Source: Lachnospiraceae bacterium (lineage in GTDB: Bacteria; Bacillota; Clostridia; Lachnospirales; Lachnospiraceae). From it: a DNA stretch of 56,918 nt. Location of the stretch: NCBI GenBank assembly GCA_014804355.1, contig JAAUZY010000015.1, positions 1-56,918 of the forward strand, in the 5' to 3' direction. Position numbers and translations under genes: made by a program. Positions 32,773 to 43,455 of the stretch are shown piece after piece. The notes under the pieces were generated by a model. The model saw only the letters and a program-made list of their open reading frames with translations, was not told the DNA's origin and did not search any database. The first letter of the stretch is position 1, and each line of letters begins with the position of its first letter.

Positions 32773-35700
32773 ATCATGAATCTCACTATGCAGCTCCTGC
32801 AGCGACTTCACTTCACTGCTGTTATGGGTCTTCAGGTAATGGATTCCCTCAGCAGTCACTTTCGCAGCGGCAACCGTCGTGATATACGCCGCTTTTGCCT
32901 TGATCGCCGCTTTCCGCAGATAGCTGTCGTCATGTACGCTGTCTTTTCCTACGGGCGAATTGATGATCAGGTCGAAATCGCCGTTGGTGATCATATCTCC
33001 CACGTTCGGGCGGCCTTCGTACAGCTTCTTCGCCTTCGTTGCCGGAATGCCCGCCGCCGTGATCAGATTATAGGTTCCTTCCGTAGCCACGATCTTAAAA
33101 CCGTCCTCCGCAAGGCTCTTCGCTACCTCCACGACTTCATCCTTATCTTTCTTATTAACAGAAATCAGTACAGTTCCCTCAAGCGGCAGCTTCGACTGTA
33201 CCGCCTCCTGTGCCTTGAAGAACGCTTCGCCGTAAGAACGCGACAGACCAAGCACCTCTCCGGTGGAACGCATCTCCGGTCCCAGAATGGGATCCACTTC
33301 CGGGAACATATTGAAGGGGAACGCCGCCTCCTTCACACCGTAATTAGGGATCACCTGCTCCTTCAATTCCCTTATCGGTGAAGGACGCCCGGTAATTTCC
33401 GAAGTAATGATATCTGTTGCAAGGGGCACCATACGGATATTGCAGACCTTAGACACTAACGGCACCGTACGGGATGCTCTCGGATTGGCTTCCAAAACGA
33501 AAACCTTACCATTCTCAATAGCATACTGCATGTTCATCAGTCCCTTGACATGCATCTCCTCCGCAATCTTTCTGGTATACTCCTTGATCGTCTCCACACT
33601 TTCCGCCGGAATGTGTACAGAAGGAATGATGCACGCCGAATCTCCTGAATGAATACCGGCAAGTTCGATATGCTCCATCACCGCAGGCACAAATGCATGG
33701 GTGCCGTCGCTGATGGCATCCGCCTCGCATTCCAGCGCATGATTCAGGAAACGGTCGATGAGAATCGGCCGGTCAGGCGTCACGCCCACCGCGGCATTCA
33801 TATATTCCGTCATACTCTCATCATCATAAACAACTTCCATTCCTCTGCCGCCAAGCACATAGGAAGGACGCACCATTACCGGATAACCGATTCTTGCCGC
33901 GATCGCAAGCGCCTCTTCCACCGTGGTCGCCATTCCCGACTCCGGCATAGGAATTTCCAGTTTCTCCATCATGGCGCGGAACTGGTCACGATCCTCCGCC
34001 AGATCAATGACAGAAGGTGACGTTCCCAGAATCCTGACACCGTTCTTCTCCAGTTCGGACGCTAGATTAAGAGGCGTCTGCCCGCCAAACTGCGCAATCA
34101 CGCCGAGAGGTTTTTCTTTCTTATATATGCTCAGAACATCCTCTAAGGTAAGAGGCTCAAAATACAGCTTATCTGAAGTGTCGTAATCGGTAGACACCGT
34201 CTCCGGGTTACAATTCACGATAATCGTCTCGAAGCCCAGCTTTTTCAGCGCCATGGCCGCATGTACGCAACAGTAATCAAACTCGATTCCCTGTCCGATA
34301 CGGTTCGGTCCGCCGCCAAGGATCATGATCTTCGGCTTATCCTCATTGATCGGATTTTTGTCCGGTGCGTTGTAGGTTGAATAGAAATATGCGCTGTCCT
34401 GCGTTCCGCTGACATGAACGCCTTCCCAAGCCTCTTCCACGCCCAGCTCCAGACGGCGGTTACGGATATCCTCCTCGGAGATCTCCAGAAGCTGGCTCAA
34501 ATATTTATCGGAAAAACCGTCTTTCTTAGCAGTGATCAACATTTCATCCTGCAGCATACTGCCCTTGCATTGCAGAATCGCTTCCTCTTCCTCCACCAGC
34601 TCCTTCATCTGTTCGATAAAGTAAGCCTTCACCTTGGTGATCTCATGGATCTCCTCTATCGTTGCGCCTTTGCGAAGCGCCTCATACATCAGGAAATGGC
34701 GCTCGCTGGAAGGAGTGATCAGCCTTCTGAGCAGTTCTTCCTTGGACAAAGTATCGAAATCTTTCGCATGTCCCAATCCATAGCGTCCCGTCTCCAGCGA
34801 ACGAATTGCCTTCTGGAAAGCTTCTTTGTAGGTCTTACCGATACTCATGACCTCGCCCACGGCACGCATCTGCGTTCCCAGCTTGTCCTCCACGCCTTTA
34901 AACTTTTCAAATGCCCAGCGGGCAAATTTAATAACCACATAATCGCCATCCGGCACATATTTATCCAAAGTACCGTACTTACCGCAGGGAATATCTTTCA
35001 GAGTAAGCCCTGCCGCCAGCATGGACGATACAAGCGCGATGGGGAATCCCGTCGCTTTAGAAGCCAATGCCGAGGAACGCGAAGTACGTGGATTGATCTC
35101 AATAACAATGATCCTGTCCGTCACCGGATCATGGGCAAACTGCACGTTCGTACCGCCGATCACCTGCACGGATTCTACGATCCTGTAGGCCTGCTCCTGC
35201 AGCTTCTTCTGACACTCTTCCGAAATGGTCAGCATCGGTGCGGAACAGAAGGAATCTCCCGTATGTACACCCAGAGGATCTATATTCTCTATAAAGCACA
35301 CTGTGATAATGTTATTGTCCGCATCACGCACTACTTCCAGTTCCAGCTCTTCCCAGCCGAGAATAGATTCCTCCACCAGAACTTGTCCTACCAGACTGGC
35401 CTGCAGACCTCTGGCACATACCACCTGTAATTCTTCCTTGTTGTATACCAGACCGCCGCCGGCACCGCCCATCGTATAAGCAGGACGCAAAACAACCGGA
35501 TATCCCAGTTTCTCTGCAATAGCAAGCGCTTCATCCACAGAATATGCAACTTCACTGCGGGCCATCTCAATGCCGAGCGCATTCATCGTCTTCTTAAACT
35601 CTATCCGGTCTTCTCCACGCTCGATGGCATCCACCTGTACGCCTATGACCTTCACATTATATTTATCAAGAATACCCGCTTTATTTAATTCGGCACACAA

Positions 35701-35991
35701 ATTAAGCCCGGATTGCCCTCCCAGATTAGGAAGCAGCGCATCGGGGCGTTCCTTTGCAATAATCTGCTCTAAACGTTCTACATTAAGCGGCTCAATATAG
35801 GTCACATCAGCCGTCTCCGGATCCGTCATGATCGTTGCCGGGTTAGAATTGACAAGTACGATCTCATATCCCAGCTTACGAAGCGCCTTGCACGCCTGCG
35901 TTCCCGAATAGTCAAACTCACAGGCCTGTCCGATAATGATCGGACCCGAACCAATGATCAACACTTTGTGAATATCTGTTCTGCGTGGCAT
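32743..35991 (-). CDS. carB: Carbamoyl-phosphate synthase large chain
   Basis: This subunit makes carbamoyl phosphate from ammonia, bicarbonate and two ATP for arginine and pyrimidine synthesis. The 1082-residue length is normal. Both ATP-grasp halves are intact: the N-half starts KVLIIGSGPIIIGQACEFDY and has VVLRPAYTMGGAGGG; the C-half has MILGGGPNRIGQGIEFDYC and PVMVRPSYVLGGRGMEVV. The C-terminal MGS-type allosteric domain begins near residue 940. GGAGG precedes the ATG. The small glutaminase subunit gene carA is not adjacent, so it must be elsewhere. It has its own promoter and a leader palindrome. Confidence 0.97.
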   Translation of the reverse strand: MPRRTDIHKVLIIGSGPIIIGQACEFDYSGTQACKALRKLGYEIVLVNSNPATIMTDPETADVTYIEPLNVERLEQIIAKERPDALLPNLGGQSGLNLCAELNKAGILDKYNVKVIGVQVDAIERGEDRIEFKKTMNALGIEMARSEVAYSVDEALAIAEKLGYPVVLRPAYTMGGAGGGLVYNKEELQVVCARGLQASLVGQVLVEESILGWEELELEVVRDADNNIITVCFIENIDPLGVHTGDSFCSAPMLTISEECQKKLQEQAYRIVESVQVIGGTNVQFAHDPVTDRIIVIEINPRTSRSSALASKATGFPIALVSSMLAAGLTLKDIPCGKYGTLDKYVPDGDYVVIKFARWAFEKFKGVEDKLGTQMRAVGEVMSIGKTYKEAFQKAIRSLETGRYGLGHAKDFDTLSKEELLRRLITPSSERHFLMYEALRKGATIEEIHEITKVKAYFIEQMKELVEEEEAILQCKGSMLQDEMLITAKKDGFSDKYLSQLLEISEEDIRNRRLELGVEEAWEGVHVSGTQDSAYFYSTYNAPDKNPINEDKPKIMILGGGPNRIGQGIEFDYCCVHAAMALKKLGFETIIVNCNPETVSTDYDTSDKLYFEPLTLEDVLSIYKKEKPLGVIAQFGGQTPLNLASELEKNGVRILGTSPSVIDLAEDRDQFRAMMEKLEIPMPESGMATTVEEALAIAARIGYPVMVRPSYVLGGRGMEVVYDDESMTEYMNAAVGVTPDRPILIDRFLNHALECEADAISDGTHAFVPAVMEHIELAGIHSGDSACIIPSVHIPAESVETIKEYTRKIAEEMHVKGLMNMQYAIENGKVFVLEANPRASRTVPLVSKVCNIRMVPLATDIITSEITGRPSPIRELKEQVIPNYGVKEAAFPFNMFPEVDPILGPEMRSTGEVLGLSRSYGEAFFKAQEAVQSKLPLEGTVLISVNKKDKDEVVEVAKSLAEDGFKIVATEGTYNLITAAGIPATKAKKLYEGRPNVGDMITNGDFDLIINSPVGKDSVHDDSYLRKAAIKAKAAYITTVAAAKVTAEGIHYLKTHNSSEVKSLQELHSEIHDKKSSPESDD

Positions 35992-36045
35992 AACTTTCCT
36001 CCAATCTTACTGAAACTGCGAATCCACCCGTATGCACAGATCCGC

Positions 36046-36063
36046 CTGTGAAAATTTTCACAG
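36046..36063. promoter_or_regulatory. Perfect palindrome in the carB leader
   Basis: CTGTGAAAATTTTCACAG lies about 35-50 bases after the predicted carB transcription start. It could be a repressor operator (roadblock) or an mRNA hairpin. Confidence 0.5.
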
Positions 36064-36102
36064 TATCTTCCTGTCTTTTGTCACATTTCGCTACCGTTCA
36101 TT

Positions 36103-36132
36103 ATTCTATCATTAGATTAGTATAGGTGTCAA
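36103..36132 (-). promoter_or_regulatory. carB promoter
   Basis: On the minus strand there is TTGACA (36127-36132), an 18-base spacer and TAGAAT (36103-36108). It lies in the divergent region between carB and the AraC gene. Confidence 0.75.
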
Positions 36133-36218
36133 TTCGATATAATCCGTAATTGCCATAATATCAAATTCATGCTATAGTAATCCTACTTACCAAATTACTG
36201 AATAGGGGATGGTATACA

Positions 36219-36992
36219 ATGGATTTATTACAGGATTGGCATGTACAGGAGACACTGGACAGTGAAGAGGAAATATTCCACCGCTCGACCAATGAAGAAA
36301 ATTTATTTTTTCATGCGGTATGCTCCGGAGATATTGATTTCGTATATCAAAACTGCAATGAAAAGCGTTTTACCGAATCCGAAGGTGTAGGAATACTCTC
36401 GCGCGATCCGGTGACCAATCTGAAATATCACTTTGTGATCACAACCGCGTTCATTACAAGGTTGTGTGTGGAATCCGGCATGGAAAATGAACTGGCTTTT
36501 CGTCTCAGTGATTTCTATATTCTGAAGCTTGACAATCTCCACACCACGCAGGCGGTGATCGATCTTCACGACCGCATGGTACTGGACTTCACCGGCAAAA
36601 TGCGGCTTTTAGTCAGAAATATCGGCACATCCAAAGCAACCGGCGCTTGCATCGACTACATATACACCCATATTAAAGAGCGTATCACAATAGAGGACCT
36701 TGCGGACTATACGGGATTATCCACAAGCTACTTATCCCGTCTTTTTAAAAAGGAAACCGGTATATCGATCAGCGACTATATCCGTGAGAAAAAAATTGAA
36801 AAGGCACAAAATCTCCTGAAGTACTGCGATTACAGCCTGATCGAGATAACAAATTATCTGTCTTTCTCATCACAAAGCCACTTTATACAGTTATTTAAGA
36901 GCTATACCGGTATGACTCCCCTTAAATATCGTAACCTGCACTCTCATTCCAGTTGGAATGTTGCCGAGGAAAAGAAAACGGATACTGTCTGA
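36219..36992 (+). CDS. AraC-family transcriptional regulator
   Basis: This 257-residue protein has an N-terminal domain of about 155 residues that I cannot assign to a ligand class. A C-terminal double helix-turn-helix domain follows: ITIEDLADYTGLSTSYLSRLFKKETG is the first, and LIEITNYLSFSSQSHFIQLFK the second, closing with TGMTPLKYR. It starts behind a GGGGATGG purine tract. It lies directly upstream of, and convergent with, the giant GH16 gene, so it could control polysaccharide use, but it is also divergent from carB. The N-terminal half resembles regulators of sugar systems only in general form. Confidence 0.88.
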   Translation: MDLLQDWHVQETLDSEEEIFHRSTNEENLFFHAVCSGDIDFVYQNCNEKRFTESEGVGILSRDPVTNLKYHFVITTAFITRLCVESGMENELAFRLSDFYILKLDNLHTTQAVIDLHDRMVLDFTGKMRLLVRNIGTSKATGACIDYIYTHIKERITIEDLADYTGLSTSYLSRLFKKETGISISDYIREKKIEKAQNLLKYCDYSLIEITNYLSFSSQSHFIQLFKSYTGMTPLKYRNLHSHSSWNVAEEKKTDTV

Positions 36993-37015
36993 TCTAAATG
37001 ACAGTATCCGTTTTC
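36974..37015. terminator. Bidirectional terminator between araC-type gene and GH16 gene
   Basis: GAAAACGGATACTGTC (36974-36989) pairs perfectly with GACAGTATCCGTTTTC (37000-37015). The minus-strand side runs into TTTTC, and the araC stop codon lies inside the loop region. Confidence 0.85.
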
Positions 37016-37062
37016 CCGATAGGGAGTATCGTATAATCTATTATCTACTATCTATCTGACTA

Positions 37063-40000
37063 TCACGGCTCTACCTCGCCATCCTCAGCAATTCCGGATT
37101 CATTCTGACTTCCGCTGTCGCTTTGGTCATCTAACGTTTCCTCATCCCCGTTGTCATTCTGTGAATCGGATATCTCCTCATCTGCGCCTTCATCATCCGC
37201 CGTGTCATCGGAAATATCATCCGGACTCTCGATATTCTGATCATCCTGTACTTCCTCTGCTTTGCCGGAATCATCGCTGGCATTATCGTCAGATTTATTT
37301 ACCGGAGGCGTTGTTGTATCCGGATCGCTATTTGCATCCGATTCGGGCTCGCTTGCTGTAGGCGGTGCTATCTCAACCTCCTCATCCTTCTCTTCATCCG
37401 GATCTGTTCCAGCTGTAACCTTCGTGACACTGATATCGGAGATCTCAATCGCATGGGCTTCTAACGTCTTCTCTCCAATCTGACCCATGGATAACTGGAA
37501 TCTAAGCAAACCGTTAACCTCTTCATTCTTCAATGTTATGACACGGCTGACCGATTTTTGCTTATTCGCCGTCAGATCAACAGCAGTGCCGCCATACCAG
37601 CCATCGCCTGCGTCCTGGAACGCAAATTCTACTGTTCTATCGACAGTTGAAGCAATCTTGAAGTTCACCTTGTAGCTCGCACCCTTCTCCATTGTCAGAC
37701 CTTCCTGCTTTAACTGTACATTCCAGTTTGCGGTTCCGGCATTGGTTATTTCATATCTTGCTTTGCCATCAGTAAATGTAGCTTCTCCTTCTGCAACAGC
37801 AGTACCGTCCTGTGTATGGAAGTAATCACTCCAGCCAGTCTTACCTTGAGCAAAATCACCATTCTGGATCAAATTTTCTTCATCAGATTCATCTTCTCCA
37901 TTTTCACCAGGCGGTGTTATCGTAACTTCTGTCTCTGTCACATCATCTGCCTTTGTTCCGTCTTCAACCTTCGTAACACTGATATCATCGATCTCTATCG
38001 CATGAGGTTCAAATGTATCATCACCAATTTGACCCATGGATAACTGGAATGCAACTGTTCCTGACTCATACTCATGACCAAAATCTACAATCGCGCTAAA
38101 TGATTGGAGTTTATTCGCTGTCAAATGGATATCCGCTCCGCCGCACCATGCGTCCTTATCACCCATAAACGCCAGTTTCACATCTCTGCTAATAGATGAG
38201 CCGATCTTGAAGTTCACCTTATACTTCGCGCCCTTCTCCATATTCAGACCTTCCTGCTTTAACTGTACATTCCAGTCTGCGGTTCCGGCGTTGGTTATTT
38301 CATATCTTGCCTTTCCATTCTCGAATGACTTGGTTGCAGTAGCATCATCTAGATGGATATAAGAACCGTACCAGTCAGCCTCACCCTTAGCAAAATCACC
38401 GTTCTTGATCATATTCTCTGCTGCCGGCTTCTCACTTGAACCACCGATTTTCTTAACACTGATGTCATCGATCACGATGGTGGATGTCGGAGTAACTTCC
38501 CCTGCAATCTTACCCATAGAGATCACGAAGGATATCTTATCACTAGTTTCCTTATCTACTTTTAGTTTATAATTTACTTCTTTTTCCACACCGGCAGCCA
38601 GACTTAAGTCTTCACCACCGTACCAGGCATATGTAGGATTCAAGAACGCATACTTCACAATCCTTGCCTCACTGGATTTGATCTTTAATTTCACTGTATA
38701 CTCGGCGCCATTTTCCAGTGTCAACAACTCTTTATGCTTTAACTGGATATGCCAGTCTTCATCACCAACATTGGTAATATTGTATACTGCTTTTCCGCCT
38801 GCAAAGCTGACTTCTGCCTCTCCCGGTTTTGTAACTGCATTTACCCAATGATCCTCACCGTCTGAGAAATCACCGTTCGCAATCATTTCAATACCTTCTT
38901 CTACCGGCGGTATCTCTACAGGATCTGTCTCTTCCAATGTGATATTGTCAATCAATACCGTATGCTTTGTTGTAATCTGTTTTTCGCTTACAGCGCCCAT
39001 GGAAATACTGAGTATTGTCTCCGGATCTGTATCCTCAGTCATCTTAAATGTATGGCTAAAGGGCTGCCATTCTCCGGTCAGGTCGATATGCTGTGTTCCG
39101 GAATACGGTGTCCAGTCATCATTATGTTTACTACCGTCTCTCTGCAATGCATACATGATTTCTCTATCCATTGTAGATTTTGCGTAGAAACCGATCTTAT
39201 ACCACTTATCCTTTTCCAGCTTGATATTGTTCTGCTTCAGCTGAATCTTCCAATCCGCATCTCCGGTATCTTCAATATCGATGGAGAACGCATTATCCTC
39301 ATTCAAACTGTCCACAACATAATAAGGTGCTTTTGCGCTACCATCCACAAACACTTCATATCCTACCATGCCGTTGGAGAAATCACCGTTTACAATCATT
39401 CCTTCTTCCCTAATGCTGACATTGTCAATATAGGTGGTGCCTGCTGCTCCAAGCAGGAAGCGAAGTTCGCTACCGTTCAGACCCTCTGCAGTGTTAAGTT
39501 CATAGCTGAACGTTTGCTTATCTGTGGTCAGATCACTTGTAAATGTTTCTCCTGCTATGGTAGTCTGTATTGTCTTCGCCCGATCTGCATAGGCATCAAA
39601 ACTCAGCTTATACATCTTACCGCCTGTGATTCCAATAGACTTCTGATAAACCACTACATCCTCAGGCTTTTGTACTGTCTGCGGTACAACTACTTTCAGT
39701 TCACGCTTAGCGTCACGCGTAACGGATACGCTTGCACCTCTGCACTTGTCAATATCCCAATCCCAGTATGCAAGTCGTAATTTCCCAGCTTCATTGCCTT
39801 CATCGAAGGAACCGTTATATACATAGTTGCCGTCCGGCAGGACACTCTTCTCCTCAGTCGGCACTTCCACTTCTACATCGGTTTTTACCAGTTTGACATT
39901 GCTGATATGAACCTTCGCTGTAGATCCCTGATTGCCCAGATTAAACTCCAATCTTGCCCTTCCGTCATCATCCGATGTCATATCAAAGGTATACTCATAG

Positions 40001-43000
40001 GATTGCTTTTCCTTAGTCAGATTGACCGTTGTATCTGTCAGATATCTGCCCCATCCATGGAAAGGTGCGCTGATATCAGTGATCATCGTACGTTCTTCAT
40101 CCGCATAGGCATCAAAGCTCAGCTTATACTGGTTACCTTTCCTGACAGGCACACCAGCCTGTACGATCTGTACGCTGTAATCGACAGAGCCTGCCTTCGT
40201 TGTCGTGATATGCAACGCATTCTCTTTGATCTCTGCCGTAGCTTCACCACCTTCCGCCGTCAGAAGCTGCCAGTCGCCACTTACCATATCTTCTACTTTG
40301 GCAAAATCGCCGTTGATAATATAATTTCCGTTTTCATCCGGCTCTCTGAATATCTCTTCCGCCTTCTCCGGCTTCTCTACATCGATATCATATGCAGCCG
40401 GATCCTTCTGATATACTCTGACATAGTCCACTACGAGCTGAGCATTGTCCCCAAACATCGTAGTCTCATCCGGATAGCCTACCCAGCTTCCGCCGACAGC
40501 CACATTCAGGATCATATAGAACGGCTGATCGAAAGGCGCCGGATATGCTGCCTCTCCAAATCCGGGCTTCTGAGTAAACCAGTCATTTTCCTTGTGGATC
40601 AGCTTACCGTCTACATAGAATCTGATTTCGCCCGGTTCCCACTCACATGCATATACATGGAATTCTTCTGAGAAATCACCTTCTTCCAATGTAAGTGTTC
40701 CCTGCGACTCGTCATGAGGTTCACCGAAATGCAGCGTGCTGTACACCTTATTGGTCTCCTGTCCCATCACTTCCATTATATCGATCTCACCGCACTTAGG
40801 CCACTGTCCGTAGTAACTCTCGTCGGTGGGCATCATCCAGAACGCCGGCAGGAATCCCTTACCGCTGGGTACTTTCGCCTTTGCCTCAAATCTTCCATAC
40901 GTATAATCATGCTTATTCTGTGTGTTGACTCTTCCGGATGTATAGCTATTGCCGTCCTTAATTGCCTGAATAACAAGATTGCCGTCTTTTACATAGATAT
41001 TCTTCGGATCATTTACATACGCCTGTAATTCTGCATTGACCCAGCCCGGATCATGGAGCTCCACGTTCCATGAGTCTGTGTCCAGCGTATCCCCGTTGAA
41101 GTCATCTTCCCACATTAACTTATAGCCATACGCCAATTCGCCCTTATTCGTAGCGGGAATTGTTCTCGTATTCACTTCGTTACATCTTGTACATACCTGT
41201 TGTTCCAGACCCACTTCAGTCGCCGTTGCCTTGGAAACCACGGTCCACGATCCGAAGTCATGCCCTAACGGATTCGTAACAGTCTGCTGTCTAGCCTCAC
41301 ATTCCGTACATACTTCGTTAGCCAGTCCGCTCTCTTCACAGGTAGCAGGTCTACTGCTTGCATCGTCTTCCGCAAGAACCCAATTGTGTGTTTCACACTC
41401 CGACACGGTCACATAGCATTTGCTCTCTACGCCGTTAGCCTTGATCGTGATTGTCGCCCGACCTGCTTTCTTAGCAGTTACAACACCTTTTTTATCCACT
41501 GCTACCGTCTTGACATCAGAAGATTGATATGTAACAGCCTGGCTTTCACCTATGATCTCCATGGAGGTTTCCTCACACAGGTTCGCCTTAGCATTCGGCT
41601 TGATAATCAGTTCATTCTTATCCAGCATGATCTTAGGTTCTTTGACATTGACCAGACACTTCGCGGTCACACCATTAGCTGTAGCCGTAATGAGCGCCGA
41701 CCCTGCACTCTTAGCCGTTATCTTACCACTCTTATTTACTTCTGCGATCTGCGGAGCATCGCTGGACCATGTCACTTTCTTGTTTGCTCCGTCTACTGTC
41801 GCCTTTAATACTACGTTATTGCCTTTTCCTTTTGTATACAAGGTATACTCTTTCTGATTCAACGAAATGGTAGGCGTATCTGTTACGGTAACACGCACTG
41901 TATCCTCAACGTCGTTCGCCTTCACAGTGACGGTTGCACTTCCCGCTTTCTTACCGACAAGTTTTCCTCTGCTCACAGATACTACTTTCGTATCGGAACT
42001 TGTCCATACTGCGTTATTGCGTCCCTCTACATGATAATCAAGGGTATAGTTTCTGGCCGCGCCCCTGGTTTTCAAATAGACATCCTCCTCTTCTATGGAG
42101 GTTGTCGGTTCCTTTACTTCTACCATACAGGTGTCTGTCTTTCCATCACATGTTGCAGTTATGACTGCTTTTCCAACACCGACAGCGGTGATCTTAGCCT
42201 TACCTCTATTCTTCCCAACCACCTTAACGATATCTTCTTTGTTGGAAGACCATGTTATGTCTTCGCCGTTTGTCATGTTTGTTTTCAGTTCTTTCGACTC
42301 TCCTACTGTCTCATTGGAGTCGTTCTTGGTCACATAGAGCAGTTCAGACTCTCTATTGATCGAAATCCGTCCCGGTTCCACGTGTACGGTACAGTGCTTT
42401 TCTACACCATTTGCCTTCGCAGTAACGGTCACGGTACCTTCTTTCTTACCGGTTACCTTGCCACCGCTTACCGTGGCGATCCTTCTATTAGAGCTGGTCC
42501 ACGTGACCGACCTCTTGGGTCCTACAACTGTGGGTACCAGTCTGATGGCACTTCCCGCCCCTCTCGTGCTGAGATACATTTCTTCCACGTTTAATTCAAG
42601 GTCGATATCCAGAACCGTCACTGTGCAGGATGCAGTTCTGCCGTTTACCCTTGCAGTTATGACCGCCTCTCCCTCGTTTTCTGTGGAAGTAACTACGCCT
42701 CTGCCTCTGGAGTCCTTCACTACCTTGGCAACCTCTTCGTTGCTGCTGCTCCATACAATGTCCTTTGCATCCCTCGTAGCTCCGCTCACTTTCGCCGTCA
42801 ACGTGACCTTATTGCCCGGCGTATTATCATTATCCGAACGATAGATCGTAGCTGCTGACTTATTCAATTCCACACTGGGATCCACCACTGTAACGACACA
42901 AGTCTCTCGCGGGAAACCGATACCTGATGAAATGACAGCCGTTCCTTTTCTGAGCGGCGTTACGTATCCATACTGGTCAACGGTCGCCACATTCGCATTA

Positions 43001-43209
43001 TAGGAAACCCATCTCGGTTTCTTATCTCCCAGATTGTCCATCTTAAGCTGAAGAACATTGTCTTCATCTCCGATATTCACTGTACATTTTGCGAGGTTGA
43101 TCGCAGGCTTATTCGCATCGTCTGCACGGACAGCAGAAGTACCCACAAATAACGCCAGTACAAATACCAGAACTATACTGTGTATCAAAATGTTTACTTT
43201 CTTTTTCAT
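37063..43209 (-). CDS. Secreted GH16 beta-glucanase with Ig-like and carbohydrate-binding domains
   Basis: This 2048-residue protein has a signal peptide (residues 1-29, ending near AVRADDA). Residues about 35-603 carry about seven Big_2-type Ig-like domains, each with a V-WSS-N/D---A-V core and a G-A-ITA-A-G closing strand. A Cys-rich segment (604-685, three C-C pairs with LGHDFG) precedes the GH16 catalytic domain (about 690-930). Its active site GEIDIMEVMG (807-816) has both catalytic Glu and the Asp, as in laminarinases. Six CBM4/9-type domains follow (about 960-1928), each starting near an N-DF motif. The last 120 residues are Asp/Glu/Ser-rich. No LPXTG or SLH anchor is visible. It probably degrades beta-1,3(4)-glucans. 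GGAGGA precedes the start. Confidence 0.93.
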   Translation of the reverse strand: MKKKVNILIHSIVLVFVLALFVGTSAVRADDANKPAINLAKCTVNIGDEDNVLQLKMDNLGDKKPRWVSYNANVATVDQYGYVTPLRKGTAVISSGIGFPRETCVVTVVDPSVELNKSAATIYRSDNDNTPGNKVTLTAKVSGATRDAKDIVWSSSNEEVAKVVKDSRGRGVVTSTENEGEAVITARVNGRTASCTVTVLDIDLELNVEEMYLSTRGAGSAIRLVPTVVGPKRSVTWTSSNRRIATVSGGKVTGKKEGTVTVTAKANGVEKHCTVHVEPGRISINRESELLYVTKNDSNETVGESKELKTNMTNGEDITWSSNKEDIVKVVGKNRGKAKITAVGVGKAVITATCDGKTDTCMVEVKEPTTSIEEEDVYLKTRGAARNYTLDYHVEGRNNAVWTSSDTKVVSVSRGKLVGKKAGSATVTVKANDVEDTVRVTVTDTPTISLNQKEYTLYTKGKGNNVVLKATVDGANKKVTWSSDAPQIAEVNKSGKITAKSAGSALITATANGVTAKCLVNVKEPKIMLDKNELIIKPNAKANLCEETSMEIIGESQAVTYQSSDVKTVAVDKKGVVTAKKAGRATITIKANGVESKCYVTVSECETHNWVLAEDDASSRPATCEESGLANEVCTECEARQQTVTNPLGHDFGSWTVVSKATATEVGLEQQVCTRCNEVNTRTIPATNKGELAYGYKLMWEDDFNGDTLDTDSWNVELHDPGWVNAELQAYVNDPKNIYVKDGNLVIQAIKDGNSYTSGRVNTQNKHDYTYGRFEAKAKVPSGKGFLPAFWMMPTDESYYGQWPKCGEIDIMEVMGQETNKVYSTLHFGEPHDESQGTLTLEEGDFSEEFHVYACEWEPGEIRFYVDGKLIHKENDWFTQKPGFGEAAYPAPFDQPFYMILNVAVGGSWVGYPDETTMFGDNAQLVVDYVRVYQKDPAAYDIDVEKPEKAEEIFREPDENGNYIINGDFAKVEDMVSGDWQLLTAEGGEATAEIKENALHITTTKAGSVDYSVQIVQAGVPVRKGNQYKLSFDAYADEERTMITDISAPFHGWGRYLTDTTVNLTKEKQSYEYTFDMTSDDDGRARLEFNLGNQGSTAKVHISNVKLVKTDVEVEVPTEEKSVLPDGNYVYNGSFDEGNEAGKLRLAYWDWDIDKCRGASVSVTRDAKRELKVVVPQTVQKPEDVVVYQKSIGITGGKMYKLSFDAYADRAKTIQTTIAGETFTSDLTTDKQTFSYELNTAEGLNGSELRFLLGAAGTTYIDNVSIREEGMIVNGDFSNGMVGYEVFVDGSAKAPYYVVDSLNEDNAFSIDIEDTGDADWKIQLKQNNIKLEKDKWYKIGFYAKSTMDREIMYALQRDGSKHNDDWTPYSGTQHIDLTGEWQPFSHTFKMTEDTDPETILSISMGAVSEKQITTKHTVLIDNITLEETDPVEIPPVEEGIEMIANGDFSDGEDHWVNAVTKPGEAEVSFAGGKAVYNITNVGDEDWHIQLKHKELLTLENGAEYTVKLKIKSSEARIVKYAFLNPTYAWYGGEDLSLAAGVEKEVNYKLKVDKETSDKISFVISMGKIAGEVTPTSTIVIDDISVKKIGGSSEKPAAENMIKNGDFAKGEADWYGSYIHLDDATATKSFENGKARYEITNAGTADWNVQLKQEGLNMEKGAKYKVNFKIGSSISRDVKLAFMGDKDAWCGGADIHLTANKLQSFSAIVDFGHEYESGTVAFQLSMGQIGDDTFEPHAIEIDDISVTKVEDGTKADDVTETEVTITPPGENGEDESDEENLIQNGDFAQGKTGWSDYFHTQDGTAVAEGEATFTDGKARYEITNAGTANWNVQLKQEGLTMEKGASYKVNFKIASTVDRTVEFAFQDAGDGWYGGTAVDLTANKQKSVSRVITLKNEEVNGLLRFQLSMGQIGEKTLEAHAIEISDISVTKVTAGTDPDEEKDEEVEIAPPTASEPESDANSDPDTTTPPVNKSDDNASDDSGKAEEVQDDQNIESPDDISDDTADDEGADEEISDSQNDNGDEETLDDQSDSGSQNESGIAEDGEVEP

Positions 43210-43455
43210 TGCTTCCTCCTTCTATTATTTGATCATACATTGTCTTACACTCACTGAATCTACAATACGTTATTTACCTCCCTCCTTATATGCGATTCGT
43301 TTGTGATAAACCCATTCTCATATGATCCGATTATTTGTTTATTCTATCTGTTTTATGTGAGTACATATATCAGATTTATTTATAAAATATCAAATTCATG
43401 ACATGAACAAATAAAAGCATTCATACCGCTTATTATTGCAAACAGAATTTCCTGT

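Noticed and set aside
38962-40671. Long plus-strand ORFs inside the GH16 gene
   Set aside because: They are antisense shadows of the CBM and GH16 coding sequence, rich in Cys, Ile and Ser, and have no ribosome binding sites.
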